From Variovorax paradoxus (GTDB lineage Bacteria > Pseudomonadota > Gammaproteobacteria > Burkholderiales > Burkholderiaceae_C): a DNA stretch of 64,000 bases. The stretch spans positions 4,588,001-4,652,000 of the forward strand of contig NZ_CP046622.1 of assembly GCF_009755665.1 (NCBI RefSeq), read 5' to 3'. Under the pieces are notes generated by a model. It was given only the letters and a program-made list of their open reading frames with translations, was not told where the DNA came from and did not search any database. A program made the translations under genes and the position numbers. Positions 43,423 to 53,400 of the stretch are shown in pieces (the stretch's first letter is position 1; every line of letters begins with the position of its first letter).

Positions 43423-44094
43423 ATGCCCGACGCACAAAGCCTCCTGCAGCTCATCTGGCTTGCCTCTCCCGCCCTCCCCGTAGGCGGCTTCTCCTATTCG
43501 GAAGGGGTTGAAGCAGCCGTCGAATGGGCCGGCATCGATTCAGAATCAAAAGCCATCGAGTGGCTCTCCGACCAGCTCTATCTGAGCTTCGCGCGCGGCG
43601 ACCTTGCACTGGTAGCGCAAGCCATTCCGGCTTGGCGCGAAGGCGATTCAGCACGCATCCGGCAACTCAACGAGTGGGTGATGACCACTCGCGAATCGGC
43701 CGAGTTCTTTTTGCAGACTGAACAGATGGGCCGTTCCTTCGTCGAATGGCTCAAGCTGCACCACGACGACACCGCGGCCGTTTTTGCCGACCTGCCCGCG
43801 AGCTACCCCGTCGCCTTTGCCTTTGCCGCAAGCCGCACCGGTGCCTCAGTGCACGACGGCTGCCTTGCCTTCGCCTTCGGCTGGGCCGAGAACATGGTCG
43901 CCGCGGCAGTGAAAGCCGTTCCGCTCGGCCAAAGCGCGGGCCAGCGCATTCTTGCCCGCCTTGCGAACGAAATTCCGAACGCCGTCGAACGTGCCATGCA
44001 GCTCGGCGACCACGAGCGCCAGGCCTTCGCACCCCTCTTGGCCGTGCTGTCGGCACGCCATGAAACACAATACTCGCGCCTCTTCAGAAGCTGA
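43423..44094 (+). CDS. ureF: Urease accessory protein UreF
   Basis: The 223-residue product begins [20 protein letters not shown] and has the family motif [16 protein letters not shown] near 19-34. UreF acts with UreD and UreG to load nickel and gate GTP hydrolysis. An in-frame ATG at 43351 that overlaps ureE would add 24 unlikely residues. Confidence 0.94.
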   Translation: MPDAQSLLQLIWLASPALPVGGFSYSEGVEAAVEWAGIDSESKAIEWLSDQLYLSFARGDLALVAQAIPAWREGDSARIRQLNEWVMTTRESAEFFLQTEQMGRSFVEWLKLHHDDTAAVFADLPASYPVAFAFAASRTGASVHDGCLAFAFGWAENMVAAAVKAVPLGQSAGQRILARLANEIPNAVERAMQLGDHERQAFAPLLAVLSARHETQYSRLFRS

Positions 44095-44112
44095 CCCAAT
44101 CGGACCTTTGCC

Positions 44113-44763
44113 ATGACCTCCGCCCTGCACCACATTCCTCATCGCACCAAGAAACTGCCTCCGCTGCGCGTGGGCATCGGCGGCCCCGTCGGCTCGGGCA
44201 AGACCACCCTGCTCGAAATGCTCTGCAAGGCTATGCGCGACAAGTACGACCTTGTCGCCATTACCAACGACATCTACACCAAGGAAGACCAGCGCCTGCT
44301 CACCGTGGCCGGCGCGTTGCCCGCCGAGCGCATCATGGGCGTGGAAACCGGCGGCTGCCCGCACACCGCCATCCGCGAAGATGCATCCATCAACCTGGAG
44401 GCCATCGACCGCATGCTCGAGGACTTTCCCGATGCCGACGTGGTGTTCGTCGAATCGGGCGGCGACAACCTTGCAGCCACCTTCAGCCCCGAGCTCTCGG
44501 ACCTGACCATCTACGTGATCGACGTGGCGGCCGGCGAGAAGATTCCGCGCAAGGGCGGCCCCGGCATCACCAAGAGCGATTTGTTCGTCATCAACAAGAC
44601 CGATCTCGCGCCGTACGTGGGCGCGAACCTCGACGTGATGGAGCAGGACACGCAGCGCATGCGCCGCCAGCGGCCGTACGTGATGACCAACCTCAAGACC
44701 CATACCGGCGTGGCCGAGGTGGTCGCCTTCATCGAGAAGCGCGGCATGCTCACCGCCGCCTGA
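44113..44763 (+). CDS. ureG: Urease accessory GTPase UreG
   Basis: The 216-residue G protein has the P-loop [13 protein letters not shown] near 24-36, [15 protein letters not shown] with the metal-binding CPH motif near 78-92, [15 protein letters not shown] near 115-129 and [10 protein letters not shown] near 157-166. It supplies energy for nickel insertion into UreC. It is the last urease gene here. Confidence 0.97.
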   Translation: MTSALHHIPHRTKKLPPLRVGIGGPVGSGKTTLLEMLCKAMRDKYDLVAITNDIYTKEDQRLLTVAGALPAERIMGVETGGCPHTAIREDASINLEAIDRMLEDFPDADVVFVESGGDNLAATFSPELSDLTIYVIDVAAGEKIPRKGGPGITKSDLFVINKTDLAPYVGANLDVMEQDTQRMRRQRPYVMTNLKTHTGVAEVVAFIEKRGMLTAA

Positions 44764-44916
44764 CCTCCGCGCGTCGTTGGTAGCCGTGCCGCGCCTTGCG
44801 TCGGCATCGGATGACACGCGCATGCGCCCAACTTCCTCATGGCGCCGGCTTTCGGCCGCCTACGGTGGTGCCTTCGATTTTCGACCACGTGACGAACAAC
44901 GGAGAGCAAGCAAACC

Positions 44917-45417
44917 ATGACCACCACCGACGAACACGCCAAGCTCTGGGACCTGATCAAGGACACCCGCTACGGCATGCTGACCCACCGCCACGACGAC
45001 GGCCAGCTGCACAGCCATCCGCTCACCACACAGAGCAAGAACATCGACGAAGGCTCGACGCTCTACTTCTTCGTGCCCAAGAATGGCGACATCGCGCGCC
45101 ATGTGGCAAGCGACCCCAGCGTGAACATCGCCTACGCCAACACCGACGACGACAGCTATGTGTCCGTGACGGGCCGCGCCACGCTGCGGGAAGACCAGGA
45201 CAAGAAGGAAGCTCTTTTCAATCCCGCGGCCAAGGCTTGGTTTCCAGGCGGCGCGACCGATCCGAACCTGGCGCTGCTCGCGGTCGAGATCGTCGGCGCC
45301 GAATACTGGGACGTGAAGGAAAGCAAGATGGTGCAATTGCTGAAGATGGCCAAGGCGGCCATCACCGGCAATCAGCCGCCGTCGCTGGGCGAACACAAGA
45401 AGCTGGATCTCGGCTGA
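44917..45417 (+). CDS. Pyridoxamine 5'-phosphate oxidase-like general stress protein
   Basis: The 166-residue product has a split-barrel flavin-binding fold (YGMLTHRHDDGQLHSHPL near 19-36, YFFVPKNGDIARHV near 50-63, YVSVTGRATL near 80-89). It resembles general-stress protein 26 of plant-associated bacteria. It is separate from the urease operon by 153 bases; cofactor (FMN, FAD or F420) is not decided by sequence. Confidence 0.85.
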   Translation: MTTTDEHAKLWDLIKDTRYGMLTHRHDDGQLHSHPLTTQSKNIDEGSTLYFFVPKNGDIARHVASDPSVNIAYANTDDDSYVSVTGRATLREDQDKKEALFNPAAKAWFPGGATDPNLALLAVEIVGAEYWDVKESKMVQLLKMAKAAITGNQPPSLGEHKKLDLG

Positions 45418-45428
45418 GAAGCGCGAAG

Positions 45429-45450
45429 AAGCGCCGCTAGTCCGGCGCTT
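45429..45450 (+). terminator. Hairpin after the stress-protein gene
   Basis: AAGCGCCG, loop CTAGTC and CGGCGCTT form a perfect 8-bp stem 12 bases after the stop. No T-run follows. Confidence 0.45.
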
Positions 45451-45554
45451 GCGATTAGAGGCGGCCGCCCAGCTCCCTGCCTTGTAGGCCCGCTTGCCGG
45501 GTACTAGACTGGACTGTGAAGGCACCCGCAGTGCCGGGGGCCAAGGAGCAGGCC

Positions 45555-46001
45555 ATGTACAAGCGCATCCTCGTCGCAACCGATGGCTCTTCACTCTCCG
45601 ACAAAGCGGTCGATGCCGCCATCGACCTGGCCTTGCTGGCGCGGGCCGAACTGGTGAGCGTGACAGTCACGCACCTGCTGCCCTATGGCTACTTCGAAGG
45701 CTCGATGGTGATGAACCAGCGCGAAATCGAAGCCTCGCAGGAACAGGTGGATAACGACGCCCAGCGTCTGGTAGATGCGGTGCGGACCACCGCGGCGGCC
45801 AAGGGCGTGCGCAGCGCTCAGGCCATCGTGATCAAGTCCAACCAGGTGGCCGAGGCCATCATCTCGACGGCCAAGAACCAGCAATGCGATCTGATCGTGA
45901 TGGCCTCGCACGGCCGGCGCAGCCTTGCGCGCCTGCTGATGGGAAGTGAAACGCTGCATGTACTGACGCACTCGCACATCCCGGTGCTTGTGCTGCGGTA
46001 G
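45555..46001 (+). CDS. Universal stress protein, UspA family
   Basis: The 148-residue protein starts MYKRILVATDGSSLSDKAVD and ends with the ATP-binding motif MASHGRRSLARLLMGSETLHVLTHSHIPVLVLR-type region (G-x2-G-x9-GS pattern). It belongs to the nucleotide-binding subclass of Usp proteins. A 13-codon upstream extension to 45516 exists, but the chosen ATG gives the family N-terminus. Confidence 0.93.
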   Translation: MYKRILVATDGSSLSDKAVDAAIDLALLARAELVSVTVTHLLPYGYFEGSMVMNQREIEASQEQVDNDAQRLVDAVRTTAAAKGVRSAQAIVIKSNQVAEAIISTAKNQQCDLIVMASHGRRSLARLLMGSETLHVLTHSHIPVLVLR

Positions 46002-46222
46002 GGGCCGCTGCGTTTCTTCGGCAACAAAGCACAAGTTCACAGTTCGACTTGATCGTTTCCGGGCGATTGCCCGCACCGCTGATACCCTTGCCGCTCATGG
46101 CCATGCTGGCCGATCCAGGGAGCAGGTTTCACAAACCTCGCGAATGCGGCGCCGATTGAAGCCGCACTTCTCGCGCCGCTCTCCCGAGCCCGAACAATGG
46201 GCATCGTTTCAAGGGAGTCAGA

Positions 46223-48229
46223 TTGAAATCATTATTCCCACGCATTGCCGCCTGGACCCTGCTTTTCCTGCTGGGCCTGGCGGCCATCGGCATCGCACTT
46301 GTCCTGTGCCTTGATTGGAATCGGGCACGGCCATGGATCAACCAACGCGTGAGCGAAGCGACTGGCCGCCCGTTTGCCATCCGTGGCGACCTGGTCTTGC
46401 AATGGAACAACCCGGAGACTGAAACAGGCTGGCGCCGTTGGGTGCCCTGGCCGAGGTTGAGCGCGCACGACATCACCCTGGGCAATGCCGATTGGAGCAA
46501 GACCGGTCCACACCTGGCGGAAATCAAGCAGCTGACTTTCTCGCTGAACCCGCTGCCGCTGCTGGATCACACGATCCGTATCCCCACGCTGGAACTCGCG
46601 GGCCCCGTTCTTTCGCTGGAACGCACCGCGGACGGCAAGAACAACTGGACGCTGGCTTCCGGCGACACAGCGCCGTCGGCGTGGAAGCTCGACTTGCAGC
46701 GGCTGGTGCTGAACCACGGCACGATAAAACTCGCCGATGCGCAGGCAAAGCTCAATCTCAAGATCGACGTCGAGAGCCTGCCGCGCGAGACCGCCGAAGG
46801 CTACGGCATCGGATGGAAGCTTGGCGGCACGTTCCGCCAGACACCTCTGCACGGAAGCGGCCGGGCCGGCGCGGTGCTGTCGCTCCAGCAGGACAAGAAG
46901 CCCTATCCGCTGCAGGCAGGCGTGCAGATCGGCACCACGCGCATCGACATCGCAGGCACGTTGACCAAGCCGGATGCGCTCGCTGCACTGGACCTGCGGC
47001 TGAAGCTCTCTGGCGCGAGCATGGCGCACCTATACCCGATCACGGGCATCACACTGCCCAACACACCGCCGTTCAGCACCGAAGGCCATCTGGTCGGCAA
47101 GCTCGACAAGGCCGGCGGGCGTTGGCTGTACGAACACTTCAAGGGCAGCGTGGGTGAAAGCGACATCGGCGGCACGCTCGAATACATTTCGCATCAGCCT
47201 CGTCCGCTGCTGCGCGGGCAGGTGCAATCCAACCAGTTGCGGCTGGAAGACCTGGCACCGCTGATCGGTGCGGACTCCAATGCCAACAAGGCCAAGCGAG
47301 GCGCCGCCGCCGTTCAGCCGACAGACAAAGTGCTGCCGGTGGAAAAGTTCGACACGGCAAGCTGGGGCAGCATCGACGCCGACGTGAAGTTTGCCGGCCG
47401 CAAGATCATCCACGCCAAGGACCTGCCCATCGACAGCCTGGTGGCCGATTTGCACCTGAAGGACAGCGTGCTGTCGCTCACGCCCTTGAGCTTTGGCGTG
47501 GCCGGCGGCAACCTGGCGGCCACCGTGAAGCTCGACGGCAGGCAAGACCCGATTCGCGCGGACGTGCGTTTTTCGGCACGCCGTTTGAAGATCAAGGAGC
47601 TTTTTCCAACGCTGAACACCATGCAAGCCAGCCTGGGCGAAGTCGGCGGCGATGCCGCGTTGTCCGCGGCCGGCAACTCGGTTGCGAGCTTGCTGGGCAC
47701 TTCGAACGGCGAGGTGAAAGCGCTGGTCAGCAAGGGCACGATGAGCAAGTTCTTGCTCGAAGCCATGGGGCTGAACATCGGCAACGTGGTGGCAACCCAG
47801 ATCTTCGGCGACAGGCAAGTTCAACTGAACTGCCTGGCAAGCGACTTCAAGGTGACGCAAGGCCTGATGCAAACGCGATCGTTTGTGCTGGACACCGATG
47901 AATCGATCATCAACGTGACAGGGCAAATCAACTTGTCCAGCGAGCAGCTTGCGCTGGAGATCCAGCCACGGAACAAGGCACTGCGCGTGCTTTCGCTGCG
48001 CTCGCCGCTTTACGTGAAAGGCAGTTTCAAGAACCCCGCTGTCGGCGTCGACAAGGCCGCGGTAGCGCTCAAGCTGGGTGCCGCCATCGCCTTGGGTGCC
48101 GTGGCTCCCGCCGCGGCATTGCTGCCACTGTTGAATGTGGGATCGGAGGAGTTTGCGGGCTGCGCGCCGCTCGAGGCCGCCGCAAGCGCAAAGCCGCAGG
48201 CGCCTTCGGCCAGGAGCCGCAAGCGCTGA
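46223..48229 (+). CDS. AsmA-family inner-membrane-anchored periplasmic protein
   Basis: The 668-residue product has a single N-terminal membrane anchor (about 9-29) followed by a large beta-rich periplasmic part. The DUF3971/AsmA-like region from about 330 to 620 contains repeated strands such as SFGVAGGNLAATVKLDGRQD and FVLDTDESIINVTGQINL. AsmA-like proteins are thought to move phospholipids or affect outer-membrane assembly. Translation must start at TTG 46223, since no ATG is near; AAGGGAG lies seven bases upstream. Confidence 0.85.
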   Translation: MKSLFPRIAAWTLLFLLGLAAIGIALVLCLDWNRARPWINQRVSEATGRPFAIRGDLVLQWNNPETETGWRRWVPWPRLSAHDITLGNADWSKTGPHLAEIKQLTFSLNPLPLLDHTIRIPTLELAGPVLSLERTADGKNNWTLASGDTAPSAWKLDLQRLVLNHGTIKLADAQAKLNLKIDVESLPRETAEGYGIGWKLGGTFRQTPLHGSGRAGAVLSLQQDKKPYPLQAGVQIGTTRIDIAGTLTKPDALAALDLRLKLSGASMAHLYPITGITLPNTPPFSTEGHLVGKLDKAGGRWLYEHFKGSVGESDIGGTLEYISHQPRPLLRGQVQSNQLRLEDLAPLIGADSNANKAKRGAAAVQPTDKVLPVEKFDTASWGSIDADVKFAGRKIIHAKDLPIDSLVADLHLKDSVLSLTPLSFGVAGGNLAATVKLDGRQDPIRADVRFSARRLKIKELFPTLNTMQASLGEVGGDAALSAAGNSVASLLGTSNGEVKALVSKGTMSKFLLEAMGLNIGNVVATQIFGDRQVQLNCLASDFKVTQGLMQTRSFVLDTDESIINVTGQINLSSEQLALEIQPRNKALRVLSLRSPLYVKGSFKNPAVGVDKAAVALKLGAAIALGAVAPAAALLPLLNVGSEEFAGCAPLEAAASAKPQAPSARSRKR

Positions 48230-48242
48230 CAATGCATTGCTT

Positions 48243-48509
48243 TTATCTGACGGGGGTTCCGCTTGCGGCGGCTGACGCATGCGCTGCACGGCACGCCTCA
48301 GTTGCGCGATGCGATGCCAGTGCAAAGCAACGCGTTTCTGCTTCGCGCGCGAGTCCCTCGAGAGAGCGGCGCTCCTGCGCCGCGTCGACCTGGGACTGCA
48401 CGAGCCATTTCATGAGCACTGCCATCACGATCAGCAGCCCGATAAGGGCTGCGGTGAGTGTGCTTTGCCAGTTCCGCTTGCGAAAGACCGAAGATGCCGA
48501 GTTGTTCAT
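48243..48509 (-). CDS. Small single-span membrane protein, unknown
   Basis: The 88-residue product (MNNSASSVFRKRNWQSTLTA) has one membrane helix near 17-37 and a charged, Ala-rich soluble tail. It is convergent with the AsmA-like gene. Shine-Dalgarno is not apparent and an in-frame GTG lies at 48563, so both start and reality are moderately uncertain. Confidence 0.5.
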   Translation of the reverse strand: MNNSASSVFRKRNWQSTLTAALIGLLIVMAVLMKWLVQSQVDAAQERRSLEGLAREAETRCFALASHRATEACRAAHASAAASGTPVR

Positions 48510-48777
48510 TGTGTGGGTACGCAAGCCGGCAACATCAGCAGTTGCCCATTTTTTGCTGGCCACGAAGATACTTGCTGTACCCGAATTGCTACAGGAATTG
48601 CTTCACGTTCCGAATCGGTTTACGTGGAGAAAACATAACTAGGGTACAACTCTGTCCAGTACGCCACACACCCGACCGCGAAGTTCTCGCCGTGCGGAAA
48701 TTCGGCATTCGCATTCAGTCAAACTCGGGGGCTGTACCAGACTTTTTTCAACCGTTCTATTGAAAGGAACTCCTGTT

Positions 48778-49059
48778 TTGAACAAGACCGACCTCATTGC
48801 CGCAATCGCAGAAGACACCAACCTCAGCAAGGCCGACGCAGGCCGCGCATTCGACTCGGCGCTCGAGCATCTCTCGCGTGCCCTGGTGCGCGGAGAAACC
48901 GTTCAGCTGATCGGCTTCGGCACCTTTACCGTGGCGAGCCGCGCCGAGCGCCAGGGCCGCAACCCGTCGACCGGCGAAGCGATCACCATCAAGGCCAGCA
49001 AGAGCCCCAAGTTCGCCGCCGGCAAGGCGCTGAAGGACGCCATCAACCAGGTGGGCTGA
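48778..49059 (+). CDS. HU-family DNA-binding protein
   Basis: The 93-residue product (LNKTDLIAAIAEDT read with initiator Met) has the HU fold: helices, then VQLIGFGTFTVASRAERQGRNPSTGE near 43-68, the DNA-clamping beta arm with the RNPxTGE motif. I chose TTG 48778 because AAGGA lies nine bases upstream and the N-terminus then matches HU. An upstream TTG at 48760 would begin in that ribosome site. Confidence 0.92.
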   Translation: MNKTDLIAAIAEDTNLSKADAGRAFDSALEHLSRALVRGETVQLIGFGTFTVASRAERQGRNPSTGEAITIKASKSPKFAAGKALKDAINQVG

Positions 49060-49062
49060 TCC

Positions 49063-49082
49063 ATCGGGGCGCCGGCCCCGAT
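49063..49082 (+). terminator. Hairpin after the HU gene
   Basis: ATCGGGGC, loop GCCG and GCCCCGAT form a perfect 8-bp stem four bases after the stop. There is no T-run, so termination may be partial. Confidence 0.5.
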
Positions 49083-49172
49083 CCAAGGCCGGCGATTCGC
49101 CGGTTCGAATACATCTTCGGGCCGGCGCGTCGACCTGCAACGCACCGCGCTGCATGAGGCCCGATACCAGTG

Positions 49173-49811
49173 TCAACCATCGCCTTCAGGCAAAAAGCTG
49201 AAATACGCGCGCGCAGGCTGCTTCTCGGGCAAGACGTAGACCACCCCACGCGCACTGCCGAACACCGGCTTCACATAGGTGTCGTAAAACGCCGTGGGCA
49301 CATTGATGCAGCCGTAGGAAATGCGGTGATCTTCCGCATTTGCCGACGCAAGCCGCTCCAGCCGCCGCTCTGATTTGTTGTTCGTTCGAACGCGATGCAT
49401 GGACACCGCCGCGCTGTAGTCCACCCAAACGATGTCTTCGCCTTGCAGGTTGATGCCAGGCTCCGAAAGAAAACGTCCGGCGGGTGTGGTGCGTTCATCA
49501 GGGCGTATGTCGGACAGCTTTCGCTCGCCGATGCCCGGCACCGATCCGTCTCCTTGCGCGAGCCCCAGCAGCACGGGCGATGCGCCTTGCAGGGTTCCCT
49601 CGGCACCAAAAACAAAGACGCGCGCGTTCATCTTGTCGACGATTGCGAAAGGAAGGCCTCGGTTGTCTTGCGTGCTGGTGGCTGCCTGCGCCAGCTGCCA
49701 CACATCAGCTGATGCTTCGGTGCTTGCGAAGGCCTCGACAGCACCTGCTGCCGCATGAATGAAAGTGGCCCCACATGCAATCGCAAAAGACAGGAGCAGG
49801 GAGTTCTTCAT
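49173..49811 (-). CDS. L,D-transpeptidase-like (YkuD) exported protein
   Basis: From the ATG at 49811 the product is 212 residues with a signal peptide (MKNSLLLSFAIACGATFIHA). A YkuD-like domain follows, with the catalytic cysteine in HRISYGCINVP near 170-180. The usual motif has HGC; here tyrosine replaces histidine (SYGC). Upstream SMHRV supplies the likely catalytic histidine. Such enzymes cross-link peptidoglycan or attach lipoproteins, but this variant's activity is unproven. Confidence 0.75.
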   Translation of the reverse strand: MKNSLLLSFAIACGATFIHAAAGAVEAFASTEASADVWQLAQAATSTQDNRGLPFAIVDKMNARVFVFGAEGTLQGASPVLLGLAQGDGSVPGIGERKLSDIRPDERTTPAGRFLSEPGINLQGEDIVWVDYSAAVSMHRVRTNNKSERRLERLASANAEDHRISYGCINVPTAFYDTYVKPVFGSARGVVYVLPEKQPARAYFSFLPEGDG

Positions 49812-49904
49812 GGGCAGCAGGAAAACATGGCACGAGAACCCGGCTCGAAGCGCGGCCGCCAAACAGCATTGGCGGCCGCGTTCAGGCGCCGGAGGCGCAG
49901 TCGA

Positions 49905-50282
49905 TCAGCCTCGGTCGGCGCGGGCGCGGCGCACTTGCGGTGCGGGCGCCGGCTCGGGCGCGGGTGTGGGCATTGGTGCGGCAACAGGTGCCGGTGCCGG
50001 CGCCGCCACCATGCGCACCGGCTCGGGTGCGGGTGCCGGGGCAACCACGCGCACAGGTGCGGGCGCGGGTGCAGTGGGCGTTGCAACTTGCAGCGTCGTG
50101 CCGGTTTCGCCCATGGGGCCGCCTGTCTGGTTTTGTTGGCCGGCGGGCATGTACACGTTGCCCGAAACGGCAGGTGCGTCGCTCGTCGCCGTTTGTGCAA
50201 CGCCTTGCGCCATTGCCGGCGCAATTGCAAAGGCCATGGCGGTGGTCACAAGAACGCGAGCGATCGAGTGCTGAATCTTCAT
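49905..50282 (-). CDS. Exported Ala/Pro-rich low-complexity protein
   Basis: The 125-residue product (MKIQHSIARVLVTTAMAFAI) has a signal peptide ending at AMAQ (about 28) and a C-terminal half made of Ala-Pro repeats with valine and methionine (APAPAPVRVVAPAP, and so on). Such tails often span the periplasm or cell wall. GGAGATT precedes the ATG. It may be transcribed with the L,D-transpeptidase gene 93 bases downstream. Confidence 0.65.
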   Translation of the reverse strand: MKIQHSIARVLVTTAMAFAIAPAMAQGVAQTATSDAPAVSGNVYMPAGQQNQTGGPMGETGTTLQVATPTAPAPAPVRVVAPAPAPEPVRMVAAPAPAPVAAPMPTPAPEPAPAPQVRRARADRG

Positions 50283-50455
50283 TTGTAATCTCCCTGGAGT
50301 CTGATTTCGACCGGCAACCCGGGGGCGGATGCCCAGCGCGAGCGCAGTCTGCAATCAAGAACGCAGGGAGCGGCCCGAAGACGACAGCGCGCGGTCGACG
50401 ATCCGCACAAGTCGTGAAATTTGACGCGCTTGCATGCGGCGCTGCTGCGACGCCA

Positions 50456-53400
50456 TTACGCGCTGCGCCAGCCACCCCCAAGCGCTTTGTAAAGGTTCAC
50501 CATGTTCACAGCCTGCTTGAGTTGCATCTCGATCAGCTGCTGTTGCTCCGAATAGAGCTCGCGCTGCGCGTCCTGGCTCGAAAAATAATCTTCCAGGCCG
50601 CCGCGGAATCGCGTGCGCGAAATGCTCGCCACCTTTTCGAGCGCCTGCACGCGGGCGTGCTGTGCCTCGAGTTGCGGGCGCATGTGGTCATCGGCAATCA
50701 GCGCATTGGCAGTCTCGCGGAACGCCACCTGCGCGGCGTACTCATACGATGCCATTGCAGCAGCCAGCCGCTCTTCGTTGCCGGTGATGTTCGCCGAGCG
50801 GCGGCCCCAATCGAAGATGGGCAGCGACACGCCCAGCACGCCGGCCCAGCTCCGATTGCCGCTGCTCAGCAGCGTCGACAAGTCTCCGCTGATGCCACCT
50901 GCCAATGCCGTGAGCGAAATGGTGGGCAGCATGGCGGCCTTTGCTGCCCCCACACCGGCATTGGCGGCCTCAACCCGTGAATAGGCCGCCAGAAGATCCG
51001 GGCGCCTTTGAAGCAGGCTGGACGGCAGGCCTGCCGCAACCGATGCCGTCGAGCTCTGAGGCCAGGGCCGTGCGCTGCCTGTGTCGGGCGGCACCGGTTG
51101 GCCGACCAGCACGTTCAGCCATTGCAGGTCTTGTGCAACGCGCATGCGGAATTCTTCTTGCCGCACCCGCGCGTTCTGCAGCAGCGACTGCGCGCGAAAC
51201 ACGTCGAGCTGCGCCGCACCGCCGGCCGCCTTGGCGCGGCCGATCATGTCGGCGTTGGAGGCCAGGCCGCTTTCGTTGGCATTTGCCAGCGCAAGCAATG
51301 CGCGGTCGGCGCGCAGCGTGAGATAGGCGTTCGACACCTCGCCCACCAGGTTCATGCGTGCCGCGGCAAAGTCCTTGTCGCCCGCCTCGGCCAACGCGCC
51401 GGCTTGCTGCGCCGTGCTCTGCTGGCGGCCGAAGAAGTCGAGCTCGTACGACGTGACGCCCGCCTGAATGTCGAAGCTGTTCGACACACGCCCGTCGGAC
51501 GGCACATTGCCGACCGGGCTGAGCGAGCCCTGCGGCGTGGTTTGCGCGCGCTGCGCATGGCCCGACAAACCGATTTGCGGGAACAGCGAGGCGCGGCTAC
51601 CCGCATACACGGCGCGCGCTTCGCGGGCCTTCGCGGCATAGGCGCGCAGGTCGCGGTTCTGGGTGAGCGCGGTGGCGATGAGCCCGCGCAGTTCTTCGTC
51701 TTGAACAAAGTTGCGCCATTCGACGGGCTCGGCATTGGGCGCCATGGTACCGGCGGGCCATTGCGACGGCAGCGCCAGGTCGGGCTGCTTCATGGGCGGC
51801 GTCAGGTTGCAGCCGCTCACCACCAGCACCACGCACACGGCCAGCAACATCAATATCAGCCGCAGGGACAAGCGCACGAAACCCGCTCCAGGCGCGCCGA
51901 AGCCCGCGCTCGCGAGCAAGGCCGAGGCCGCGCGCCATGGCCGCACCTGAACCGCGACGTGGCTCGGAGGCACGTTGAACACATGGCTCACCAGATGTTC
52001 GCGCTGCGCCTCGGTGCCGGCAAACCGCAGTTCGGCCCCAGCGGAGCTTTTGCCGGCAAGCTTCGCAGGCAACCAGCCGACCGGATCGATATACACCTCC
52101 AGCGGCTGCCCGATGTGCATGCGCTTGAGAGCGCGCGATTCGAGCAGTGCGCCGTCCGCGGCAATGTTGACGAAGCGCGAATCGCTTTCGCCCGCCGCTG
52201 TTCGCACGCGGGTGCGCGCGTGCCACGGAAAACGTTCTTCCTGGTCTGGCCGCGGCAGATCGATGCAGGCGATGAGCGCCGCCAGGCAAAGAATGAGCGC
52301 AATGCCGGTCCACACGAGGTTGAGCTCGTCGCCCGGCGTGAGCGCTTCACCGCTCAAGGCCACCGATGCGCCACCCAGCTGCAGCGCCACCAGCAGACCG
52401 CCGAAGACGGCCACCAGCTTCCAGTGCACCACGGTCTTGGAGCGGTCGAGCCCCTTGTTCGTTACCTTGAATGGGCGCCCGAATGGCCGCAGCATTGCGC
52501 TGGCGAGCGTGCCTGTTACCGCCATGGCGGCCACGAGCTGGCTCACCTCGCTGAACACCGGCAGGCAGCGCCGCTGGCTGATCCAATAGCTGTAGGCCCA
52601 GAACATCATGAGCGGCGGCAACCCGAACGAGGCAAAAGCTTGCGGCGTGGCGTGGAACACCGACACGCCCGCATACCAATAAAGCGCGGGCGCCAGCATG
52701 ATCATTGCCATGAAGGGCTTGCCCAGCCAATGCAGCAGCCCGTGCAAGAAGTGCAGCCGCGCCGAGAAGCTGTAGCCCTTGCCGCGCAGCGGGCCGTTGG
52801 GCAGCAGCGCGAGTTGCACGGTGCCAAGGCACCAGCGGCTGCGCTGGTTGATGTAGTCGATGATGCTCTCGGCCGACAAGCCGTTCGACAGGCGCTCGCC
52901 CAGCCAGCGCGTGACGTGGCCCTTGCGCAGCAGCAGGTAGGTAGTGTGGATGTCTTCGCACACGCTGCCCACCGGAAAGCCGCCCGCCGCGGTGATCAGG
53001 TCGCGCCGCACGATGAACGAGGTGCCTACGCAAAAAGCCGAGTCCGCCGCGTCCTTGGCGGGTTGCAGCACGTCGAAGAACACGCGCTGCTCGTCGACCC
53101 AGCTGTCGGTCGCGCGCAGGTTGTGCTGGATGGGGTCGGCGTTGTAATAGAACTGCGGCGTTTGCACCAGCCCGACCTTGCGGTCCGCGAAGAGGCCGAG
53201 CATGCGATAGATGATTTGCCGCTGCGGCGCAAAGTCGGCGTCGAGCACCAGGATGTACGGCGCGTTGGTTACGCCCGCAGAAATGCTCAGCCCGTTGTTC
53301 ATGTTGCCCGCCTTGGCGTGGCTGTTGTCGGGCCGGCGCGCGTAGTGCACGCCCTTGCGCTCGCAATAGTCGCGCAGCCAGTCGCGCCGGGTGTCATCGA

